Origin: Candidatus Pantoea formicae
GTDB lineage: Bacteria; Pseudomonadota; Gammaproteobacteria; Enterobacterales; Enterobacteriaceae
Assembly: GCF_011752625.1 (NCBI RefSeq)
Contig: NZ_VWXD01000015.1
Location: 1-64,000, forward strand
Direction: 5' to 3'
Length of the DNA stretch: 64,000 nucleotides
Positions 1 to 6,606 of the stretch are shown here, in pieces; within the stretch, counting starts at the first letter, position 1; every line of letters starts with the position of its first letter. A program made the position numbers and the translations under genes. The notes beneath the pieces were generated by a model. It saw only the letters and a list, made by a program, of their open reading frames with translations, did not search any database and was not told the origin of the DNA.

Positions 1-120
1 CCTCTTCGACAGGATGATACTGGCGTATTATGACCGGGCAGAAAAACGTATTATCCGAATCGACTGACCACAAAAGTGTTACCTATGTGGTCGGTCTGAT
101 CTGTTACCCATGTGCCCGGT
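1..120 (+). mobile_element. 3' end of a probable IS481-type insertion sequence
   Basis: An open frame enters from the left edge and stops at 65-67 (last residues read AYYDRAEKRIIRID), which looks like the C-terminus of an integrase-type transposase cut by the window. It is followed by two near copies of TGTTACCNATGTG-CGG at 77-94 and 102-119, 25 bp apart. From memory, doubled TGTTACC..ATGT motifs are typical of IS481-family ends; this family assignment is inference. Whether the element is complete lies outside the window. Confidence 0.45.
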
Positions 121-133
121 TGTACCTAAATCC

Positions 134-203
134 GCACCCCACGAAAACCGCATCGAACTGTTAGATACGCATAAATGCGCACCCCACGAAAACCGCACCG
201 AAC
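134..203. repeat. Two 25-bp direct repeats, 45-bp period
   Basis: Two copies of a 25-bp unit (beginning GCACCCCACGAAAACCGCA) lie at 134-158 and 179-203 with one mismatch. They sit between the IS end and the thiolase operon. No gene or known regulatory role is visible; they may be a fragment of a dispersed intergenic repeat family. Confidence 0.75.
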
Positions 204-207
204 AATG

Positions 208-230
208 TAGGGGCGCCATTAATGGCGACC
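208..230. repeat. REP-like palindrome
   Basis: The 14-bp perfect palindrome CGCCATTAATGGCG (214-227) sits in a GTAGGGGCGCC..GGCGACC context. This resembles the extragenic palindromes scattered through Erwiniaceae genomes. It lies downstream of the thiolase operon stop (277), so it could also stabilise or end that transcript. Confidence 0.5.
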
Positions 231-276
231 GAAACGCACTTAATTGGCAAGCAGGACGCCATTTGCGGCCCTTGTT

Positions 277-1458
277 TTAGGGACGCTCAATCGTCACAGC
301 CACGCCCATTCCGCCGCCGACACACAGCGTGGCCAAACCGCGCTGCTGCTGGCGTTGCTCAAGCGCATGCAGCAGCGTGACAAGAATGCGGCAACCGGAT
401 GCGCCAATCGGGTGGCCAAGGGCAATCGCCCCGCCATTGACGTTGACGCGTTCTGGCAACCAGTTCAGTGTTTTACCTACTGCCAGCGCCTGTGCCGCAA
501 AGGCTTCATTGGCCTCAATCAGGTCTAACTGAGCCAGTGTCCAACCCGCCTGCTGCAACGCTTTTTGTGTGGCGGTCACCGGACCGATTCCCATCACGGC
601 AGGATCGACGCCAGCAACACCGCAACCCGTCAAACGTGCCAGCACCGGTAATCCCAAAATTGCCGCACGCTGTGCTGACATCAGCATCACCGCTGCCGCA
701 CCATCGTTGAGACTGGACGCATTGCCTGCGGTCACGCTACCGTCCTTTTTGAATGCAGGATGCAGACGTGCCAACCGTTCTGCTGAGCTATCCGCACGTG
801 GCTGCTCATCTTCGCCAATCACCAGCGCCTCCCCTTTCGCTTGCGGCACCTCGATCGTGGTCATCTCTGCGTGGAAACGTCCCTGCTGCTGTGCGGCCAC
901 TGCCTTTTGCTGCGATAACAACGCAAACGCGTCCTGCTCCGCACGGGTAATCTGATATTGGTCGGCCAGATTCTCTGCGGTTATCCCCATGTGGTAATCG
1001 TTAAAGGCATCCCACAGGCCATCGTGAATCACACTGTCAACAAGCTGGCTATGTCCGAGACGGCAGCCACCGCGTGCGTCGGGCAGCAAATAGGGCGACT
1101 GACTCATACTCTCTTGACCACCCGCAATGACGATCTCAGCCGCACCGCTTTGAATCGCCTGCGCAGCCTGAATGACCGCTTTGAGTCCCGAACCACACAC
1201 CATATTCAGCGTGCTGGCCGGAACGCTATAAGGCACACCGGCGGCCACCGCGGCCTGACGAGCCGGATTCTGCCCGCACCCCGCGGTTAAGACTTGCCCC
1301 ATAATCACTTCATCAACCTGAGCGGGATCGACCTGGGTCTGCGCCAGTAGCGCGGCAATCACGCGTTGACCTAACTCAGCGGCTGACAGAGAAGCCAGCG
1401 CACCATGAAAACGTCCAATCGGCGTTCGGGTCGCGGCAACAATCACGCATTCGTTCAT
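277..1458 (-). CDS. atoB: Acetyl-CoA acetyltransferase (thiolase)
   Basis: A 393-residue cytoplasmic thiolase. It condenses two acetyl-CoA, or cleaves acetoacetyl-CoA, and is the last step when acetoacetate is used as carbon source. The nucleophilic Cys88 lies in NMVCGSG, the catalytic His349 in NGGAIALGHPIGASG and the second Cys379 in CVGGGMG, so the triad is complete and the length normal. The start ATG overlaps the stop of the upstream CoA-transferase gene (ATGA) and has a strong AGGAGG, so it is translationally coupled as the third gene of the operon. Thiolases of neighbouring pathways (beta-ketoadipate) look similar; the CoA-transferase partner favours short-chain ketoacids. Confidence 0.93.
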   Translation of the reverse strand: MNECVIVAATRTPIGRFHGALASLSAAELGQRVIAALLAQTQVDPAQVDEVIMGQVLTAGCGQNPARQAAVAAGVPYSVPASTLNMVCGSGLKAVIQAAQAIQSGAAEIVIAGGQESMSQSPYLLPDARGGCRLGHSQLVDSVIHDGLWDAFNDYHMGITAENLADQYQITRAEQDAFALLSQQKAVAAQQQGRFHAEMTTIEVPQAKGEALVIGEDEQPRADSSAERLARLHPAFKKDGSVTAGNASSLNDGAAAVMLMSAQRAAILGLPVLARLTGCGVAGVDPAVMGIGPVTATQKALQQAGWTLAQLDLIEANEAFAAQALAVGKTLNWLPERVNVNGGAIALGHPIGASGCRILVTLLHALEQRQQQRGLATLCVGGGMGVAVTIERP

Positions 1459-2132
1459 GGCGCCTCCTGAACTTGCGGGGTCAACACCATTTCGCGCACA
1501 TCATCCGCCACGCGTAACGCTCCGGCGGTCTTGGCACGAATCTCCTCGATGCTGACACCGGGTGCGTATTCACGCAGGACAAAGGTGTCATCCTCAATTT
1601 CTAGCCAAGCGAGTTCAGTGATCACACGGCGAATACAACCTGCGCCCGTGAGTGGCAAGGTACATCTTGTTAGCAGTTTCGATTCGCCCTGCTTGGAGGC
1701 GTGCGTCATCATCACGATAATGTTCTCGGCACCCGCTACCAGATCCATTGCGCCGCCCATCCCTTTGACCATTTTGCCGGGGATCATCCACGAGGCGATA
1801 TTGCCTTGGGTATCCACCTCCAGCGCGCCCAGCACCGTGAGATCGACGTGACCACCGCGAATCATGGCGAAGGATTGGGCAGAGTCGAAAATCGCCGCGC
1901 CTTTCCTTGCCGTCACCGTCTGCTTGCCTGCGTTAATCATGTCTGCGTCCAACTCCGCTTGGGTCGGAAAAGCCCCCATACCGAGCAGCCCGTTTTCTGA
2001 CTGCATCATCACGTCCATGCCGGACGGAACGTAATTGGCGACCAGAGTCGGCATACCAATGCCAAGGTTGACGTAATCACCGTCACGCAACTCTTGCGCC
2101 ACACGCTGTGCCATCTGTTCACGCGTCAACAT
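1455..2132 (-). CDS. scoB: 3-oxoacid CoA-transferase, subunit B
   Basis: A 225-residue beta subunit of a succinyl-CoA:3-ketoacid CoA-transferase. It carries the catalytic glutamate in SENGLLG (Glu46), which forms the enzyme-CoA thioester, and the family motif NLGIGMPTLVANYVP (residues 22-36). It pairs with the subunit A encoded just upstream; the two frames overlap by 14 bp and a GGGAGG ribosome site lies inside the end of subunit A. The product transfers CoA to acetoacetate or another 3-oxoacid, feeding the adjacent thiolase. AtoA and PcaJ are homologues; the paired subunit A looks closest to the ScoA type, hence the symbol. Confidence 0.9.
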   Translation of the reverse strand: MLTREQMAQRVAQELRDGDYVNLGIGMPTLVANYVPSGMDVMMQSENGLLGMGAFPTQAELDADMINAGKQTVTARKGAAIFDSAQSFAMIRGGHVDLTVLGALEVDTQGNIASWMIPGKMVKGMGGAMDLVAGAENIIVMMTHASKQGESKLLTRCTLPLTGAGCIRRVITELAWLEIEDDTFVLREYAPGVSIEEIRAKTAGALRVADDVREMVLTPQVQEAP

Positions 2133-2838
2133 GCGCGCCTCCCGTTCTTAAGGTGCGTTGTTCAATGCGTTTCTCGAAACTGCCCTGAATCAAACGGTCA
2201 ACATAGATTCCCGGCGTATGAATCGCTGCAGGGTCCAGCTCACCGGGCGCCACGATCTCCTCGACTTCCACCACCGTGACGCGTGCGGCCATCGCCATCA
2301 GCGGGTTAAAGTTTTGTGCGGTGTGGCGATAAATCACATTGCCGTACCAATCGGCTTTCCAGCCTTTGACGATGGCAAAATCACCGCGAATCGCCTGCTC
2401 CAGAATGTAATGACGCCCATCGAATACCCTGACTTCCTTACCCTCTGCGACGGGCGTGCCATATCCCGTCGCGGTGTAAAACGCCGGAATGCCTGCACCG
2501 CCCGCACGCACTTTTTCTGCCAGCGTGCCTTGTGGCGTCAGAATCACCTCCAGCTCTCCACTCAGCATCTGTTGCTCGAACAGGGCGTTTTCACCGACAT
2601 AGGAGGCAACCATGGTTTTGATTTGCTGATTCTCCAGCAGCAACCCCAAGCCAAACCCATCTACGCCACAATTGTTGGATACCACCCTCAGCCCTTTGGT
2701 CCCTTGACGACGAATCTGGGCGATCAAATTTTCCGGGATGCCGCACAGGCCAAATCCCCCTGCCAGCACGGTCATGTTGTCTTCTAAACCAGCCAGCGCC
2801 TGCTGATAACTGGTTACGCGTTTATCCAAACCTGCCAT
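2119..2838 (-). CDS. scoA: 3-oxoacid CoA-transferase, subunit A
   Basis: A 239-residue alpha subunit of the CoA-transferase. The glycine-rich CoA-binding motif GGFGLCGIPE lies at residues 27-36 and the family block QGTLAEKVRAGGAGIPAFYT is conserved. It is the first gene of the scoA-scoB-thiolase operon, reading away from a divergent LysR gene 145 bp upstream, the usual arrangement for LysR-activated catabolic operons. A clear Shine-Dalgarno (AGGAGAAG) precedes the ATG. The GGFGLCGIPE form is typical of SCOT/ScoA rather than of E. coli AtoD. Confidence 0.9.
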   Translation of the reverse strand: MAGLDKRVTSYQQALAGLEDNMTVLAGGFGLCGIPENLIAQIRRQGTKGLRVVSNNCGVDGFGLGLLLENQQIKTMVASYVGENALFEQQMLSGELEVILTPQGTLAEKVRAGGAGIPAFYTATGYGTPVAEGKEVRVFDGRHYILEQAIRGDFAIVKGWKADWYGNVIYRHTAQNFNPLMAMAARVTVVEVEEIVAPGELDPAAIHTPGIYVDRLIQGSFEKRIEQRTLRTGGAHVDA

Positions 2839-2983
2839 TGCCGTGCTTCTCCTGAATTCACCGGATAAGCCATCCTCGCGTCACAAAAATGATTTGTTAA
2901 TTTTGTTTTTCTGCGCCTTTCATTTACTTTTTTTATTAATGGGTTGTTAATTGTTGTTTTACATAAAGTTAACAAATTAAAAA
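2839..2983. promoter_or_regulatory. Divergent scoA / lysR control region
   Basis: A 145-bp AT-rich spacer between two divergent start codons. It contains the inverted pair TTTGTTAA (2893-2900) and TTAACAAA (2969-2976), plus a further TTGTTAATTG near 2944. These are plausible LysR half-sites because they flank both promoters, but no exact consensus can be assigned. Confidence 0.45.
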
Positions 2984-3883
2984 ATGAAAATGACTATCAA
3001 GCAGTTACGCGCATTTTTAGCGGTTGCTCACACTTTGAATTTTGCCCAAGCCAGCGAGCGACTGGCGATCTCGCAGCCGGCATTGAGTCTGGCGATACGC
3101 GGATTAGAGGAAGCGCTCGGCGGTCCACTACTGATGCGCACCACCCGGCATGTCTCACTGACCCCAGAAGGCGAGATCTTTTTCCCCATGGCACGGCGGC
3201 TACTGGCGGACTGGGAAAATGCCGAAGAGGCCATGCACCTGCGTTTCACATTGCAATTAGGCAAAGTTTCAATTGCAGCCATGCCCTCTTTCGCTGGTAA
3301 CCTGCTGCCCGCGGTATTGAAGGCCTTCCGTCAGCGCTATCCCGGCGTCAACATCGCCGTGCATGATGTGATCAATGAAACGGTGCTGGAGATGGTGCAG
3401 GAAGGTCGTGTGGAGATGGGTGTTGCGTTTGAGCCTGAGCTGGCTGATGCATTGCATTTCACCCCATTAGGGAGCGATCGCTTTGTGGCAGTGGTGCCTG
3501 CGGAAAGTCCTCTGGCGCAAAAGTCGCAGTTAACTTGGCGTGAGTTACTGCATCTCGATTTTATTACGTTACAGCGCCCTTCTGCTGTGCGCCTGCTGCT
3601 GGAACAGTCGCTGGCCCAAGCTGGGCGGCGCTTAGATGTCGCTTATGAGAGCCATCAGTTGGTCACCGTAGGGAAAATGGTGGCCAGCGGTTTAGGGGCC
3701 AGCGCAGTGCCTGCACTCTGTATCCAGCAGATGCGTGAATTAGGCGCCGTCTGCGTGCCCTTGGTATCACCGACGATTGAGCGACGCGTGGGGATATTAA
3801 GATTAAAACAACATCAGTTGTCACATGCCGCTGCAGCGTTGGCACAAACCATGAGTGAGCAATGCCGTTGGCCAGACCTATAA
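2984..3883 (+). CDS. LysR-family transcriptional regulator
   Basis: A 299-residue LysR-type regulator. The N-terminal winged helix-turn-helix (residues about 3-60: KQLRAFLAVAHTLNFAQASE..) is followed by a periplasmic-binding-protein-like effector domain (about 90-295). It is transcribed divergently from the CoA-transferase/thiolase operon, which it very probably activates in response to a ketoacid or CoA metabolite; this is inference from position. A second ATG two codons in (2990) is an equally possible start; no strong ribosome site separates them. Confidence 0.9.
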   Translation: MKMTIKQLRAFLAVAHTLNFAQASERLAISQPALSLAIRGLEEALGGPLLMRTTRHVSLTPEGEIFFPMARRLLADWENAEEAMHLRFTLQLGKVSIAAMPSFAGNLLPAVLKAFRQRYPGVNIAVHDVINETVLEMVQEGRVEMGVAFEPELADALHFTPLGSDRFVAVVPAESPLAQKSQLTWRELLHLDFITLQRPSAVRLLLEQSLAQAGRRLDVAYESHQLVTVGKMVASGLGASAVPALCIQQMRELGAVCVPLVSPTIERRVGILRLKQHQLSHAAAALAQTMSEQCRWPDL

Positions 3884-4164
3884 AGGTATTTATGTAAAGC
3901 CAACCTAAACCAACCCGCAATTTCCTCATTTCCCCGCGGCGATTTCCAGCGCCGCCAGGAATTAAATCACCATATATAATTAACAAATTGCATAGGCACT
4001 GAATGATAAATTGGTGAAAGATCATCGCTTAGGAAAATTATTCACCTGCACTTTGGAAAGTTTTGGTTAATCCTACTAATATAAACTCACTTCAGAAATC
4101 AATTAGAAAAATCACCTAATTTTTTGGCGGACATTTTAGGATCAAAATAATAAAGACTTAAATG

Positions 4165-4178
4165 TAAGAATAATCCTA
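4165..4178. promoter_or_regulatory. RcsAB-like box 1
   Basis: TAAGAATAATCCTA matches the published RcsAB consensus TAAGAATATTCCTA at 13 of 14 positions. It lies about 400-450 bp upstream of the LuxR-type regulator start. RcsAB-type control of fimbrial regulators (for example matA/ecpR in E. coli) is established; its action here is inferred. Confidence 0.55.
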
Positions 4179-4522
4179 ACAACGTCAATTTAATCCGCAA
4201 TTATATCGAGAATTATCTAAACGTTGTTGTCGTAAAGATACCGATTGATACCCCTGAAACATTATCAATTTGGTTTAATAAGCACGTTATCAATAACAGT
4301 GAGAAATAAATATCATTCGCTTGATAGTGATATCAATTGGCCTAAAAACACGGAGGGATTTAGCATTAAGTGCTATAAAAAAATTGATCTTAATGCGTGC
4401 TTTTTTAAATTAATCCTGGTGAATTTAGAAAAATCCTAACTCCTTTGAGGTATTCAGAGAAGAACGGCGCTTCAAGTTGAGAAAAGACAAAGAAATTCCA
4501 TTTTATCCTCACCTGTAGAACC

Positions 4523-4536
4523 TAAGACTATTCCGA
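4523..4536. promoter_or_regulatory. RcsAB-like box 2
   Basis: TAAGACTATTCCGA matches the RcsAB consensus at 12 of 14 positions. It sits 31 bp before the TTG and 94 bp before the preferred ATG of the regulator gene, where an activator or repressor of its promoter would bind. Confidence 0.5.
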
Positions 4537-4629
4537 GCAAAGAAAAAACACCACTTTCTTAACTAATTGAATAAAAACAACTATCCTGCCAGGATATCCG
4601 CAGCTCTTGATGGGGCGGATGAGTTAGCT

Positions 4630-5244
4630 ATGAGAAACACAACCAAAGAGGACATACGCTGTGCCAGTTGCAAATATGGCTGCCAGCTGACCGATCGGAA
4701 CAACGATATTCTTAATCGATGCCCAATTCAAAAAATCGCAGTCTGGCCAGACAGTAATCACTATCTGACTCGGGGCGTATTGTCATTGGTAGCAGGTCGC
4801 TATGAAAGTGTTTTTTGTCGCGGCTGTATATTTGTTGATTTTTCGATCTACAACATACGTTATTTAACCAATAAGCACTGGATTGATTATCTTAAATCGA
4901 CCGGCTTAACCATCGTTTTGATTTGCGATCGTGCCTTAGCCGCATTAGCCGCGCACTGGATGAAGAGAGAGGGAATCCACTCTGTTATTTATTGCGAGGA
5001 ACCGTTGGTCGATATTAAGCGAACCATCAATAGTACTTATTATGGTTTAAAAGGAGGTGCAAAGCGGAGGGTCAATGCGCTCTCCAGTGAAGAAGTAGCC
5101 TTTTTGGATTTAGCGCTCAAAGGCAACTCACTCTCTTCCATTTCGTTAGCCATGAACCATGACATAAAAAAGATTTACAACATGAAAGATTCAATTCGTA
5201 GAAAAACCGGCACCAGCCTTAATCAGCTGCTCTCGGGTCACTAA
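4630..5244 (+). CDS. LuxR-type (HTH) regulator of the fimbrial operon
   Basis: About 204 residues from the ATG at 4630, which has GGGGCGGATGAG upstream; a TTG at 4567 would add 21 residues but has no ribosome site. The C-terminal 60 residues (LSSEEVAFLDLALKGNSLSSIS..IYNMKDSIRRKTG) form a LuxR/GerE helix-turn-helix. The N-terminal part has a Cys-rich stretch (CASCKYGCQ) and no recognisable receiver. The gene ends 16 bp before the major fimbrial subunit and is probably in the same transcript or its direct activator, like EcpR/MatA or FimZ-type regulators. The ligand or signal is unknown. Confidence 0.75.
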   Translation: MRNTTKEDIRCASCKYGCQLTDRNNDILNRCPIQKIAVWPDSNHYLTRGVLSLVAGRYESVFCRGCIFVDFSIYNIRYLTNKHWIDYLKSTGLTIVLICDRALAALAAHWMKREGIHSVIYCEEPLVDIKRTINSTYYGLKGGAKRRVNALSSEEVAFLDLALKGNSLSSISLAMNHDIKKIYNMKDSIRRKTGTSLNQLLSGH

Positions 5245-5260
5245 GTAAAAGGATTACACG

Positions 5261-5806
5261 ATGATGACTCAAACACATAAAACACTGTTAACGCTGATGA
5301 TCTCCAGCACCCTGTTCTCCACTGCTGCGTTCGCCGCGTCGGACAACACCATTAACTTCCAGGGTGAAGTATCCGATGAGACCTGTTCGATCTCAGTGAA
5401 TGGCAATGCGGCATCCCCGGTGGTGTTGATGCCAACCGTCAGCAAAGCCGATCTCGCGGCGAGTGGTAATACGGCAGGACAAACGGCTTTCACCGTGGGA
5501 CTGTCCGGTTGCACCGGTGATGCTTCCGCCTCCACAAAAATCTCAACCGTGTTTGTCGGGAACAACGTGACGGCCAATGGCAACCTTGCCAACTCCGGTA
5601 CGGCGACCAACGTTGAGGTGCAACTGGTGGACAGCAAAGACGCGGTGATTAACCTGGCCGGCGGTTACACCGGCAGTGGTGACTTGACGCTGGCCGCAGG
5701 TGAAACGGAATCCTCAGCCACCTACAACGCGCAATATTACGCCAACGGCGTGGCCACCGCCGGTACGGTTGAGGCTTCACTGCAATACGCCGTCACCTAC
5801 CAGTAA
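5261..5806 (+). CDS. Major fimbrial subunit (FimA-type pilin)
   Basis: A 181-residue pilin. A Sec signal peptide ends at AAFA, followed by a mature domain starting ASDNTINFQGEVSDETC. It has the conserved Cys pair of chaperone-usher pilins (DETCSISVNG and LSGCTGDAS) and the C-terminal beta strand ending in a penultimate Tyr (YAVTYQ), the donor/chaperone-recognition motif. It is the first structural gene of the operon with an AAGGA ribosome site. It should polymerise into the fimbrial rod by donor-strand exchange. Confidence 0.92.
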   Translation: MMTQTHKTLLTLMISSTLFSTAAFAASDNTINFQGEVSDETCSISVNGNAASPVVLMPTVSKADLAASGNTAGQTAFTVGLSGCTGDASASTKISTVFVGNNVTANGNLANSGTATNVEVQLVDSKDAVINLAGGYTGSGDLTLAAGETESSATYNAQYYANGVATAGTVEASLQYAVTYQ

Positions 5807-5865
5807 TCACGAATCCGTGTGGCTCGCATCATTGGGGCCACACGGAATGACATGAGATTGTTTGT

Positions 5866-6606
5866 ATGTTTTTACGTAAGGCCTTGTCTTGTTTATTACT
5901 GAGCACGGTGCTGACTTCAGCACAGGCCAGCGTGACGCTGCTGGGGAGCCGAATTATTTATCCAGGTGCGGCTAGCTCGATCGATATTCAATTTAAAAAT
6001 GGCGACAACATTCCTTATATCATCCAGGCCTGGTTTGATGACGGGGATATTGATGCCAAACCACAGCAAATAAACCGAGTGCCTTTTATTATCACACCGC
6101 CGGTATTTCGTATTCAGCCTAAAGCAGGACAAGTTGCCCGCGTCATGTTTAGCTCATCGCGTCCGCTGCCCCAGGATAAGGAATCTGTGTTCTGGTTTAA
6201 CATGCTGCAAATCCCACCCGCAGGACAGGCTTCTGCAGCTAAGCAGAATGCGATGACCGTGATGTTGCGTAACCGCATCAAGTTGTTCTATCGCCCGGCC
6301 GCCATTGGAAAACCAGGCAATATTCTGCAGGGTATTAAAGTCCGTAGCCTGTTCGATGAGCGCCACGGTAGTGGAATCGAGATCGAGAATGCGCAGCCGT
6401 GGTTTGCTTCACTCGTTGCCGCCACCCTGCAGATAGCGAATAAAACTTACCGCTGTGAACCCGAGATGGTCGCCCCATTCTCTCAGCAGACCTGTTGGTT
6501 TCCCAATAATAAACAGCGCTTACAGGGTGTAGGCACCGTGCGTCTCGACGCCATCAACGACCAGGGAGCAAGAATAAGTGAAAGTTACCCCATCCACTCC
6601 CAGTGA
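5866..6606 (+). CDS. Fimbrial periplasmic chaperone 1 (PapD/FimC-like)
   Basis: A 246-residue periplasmic chaperone with a signal peptide (cleavage after SAQA) and two Ig-like domains. The PapD family signature is visible: YPGAASSIDIQFKNGD, the alternating strand with QAWFDDGD, and PPVFRIQPKAGQVARVM. It folds pilin subunits and delivers them to the usher. It lies 59 bp after the pilin and its last 29 bp overlap the usher start. A second chaperone gene closes the operon, so the two may divide labour between rod and tip subunits. Confidence 0.92.
   Translation: MFLRKALSCLLLSTVLTSAQASVTLLGSRIIYPGAASSIDIQFKNGDNIPYIIQAWFDDGDIDAKPQQINRVPFIITPPVFRIQPKAGQVARVMFSSSRPLPQDKESVFWFNMLQIPPAGQASAAKQNAMTVMLRNRIKLFYRPAAIGKPGNILQGIKVRSLFDERHGSGIEIENAQPWFASLVAATLQIANKTYRCEPEMVAPFSQQTCWFPNNKQRLQGVGTVRLDAINDQGARISESYPIHSQ

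Larger units (their letters stand above)
3884..4566. other. Long AT-rich leader upstream of the fimbrial regulator
   Basis: About 680 bp with no convincing gene, much richer in A+T than its surroundings. It contains two RcsAB-like boxes (annotated separately) and several extra copies of the half motif AATCCTA or its complement (near 4067, 4136 and 4432). A weak hairpin AATTAG..CTAATT followed by T residues lies at 4101-4124. A 64-codon TTG-initiated frame at 4245-4439 has no ribosome site and was not accepted. The region looks like a complex, silenceable (H-NS type) fimbrial promoter. Confidence 0.6.

Noticed and set aside
4245..4439. 64-codon TTG-initiated open frame in the fimbrial leader
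   Set aside because: There is no ribosome site, and an AT-rich region gives such frames easily; amino-acid composition looks random.
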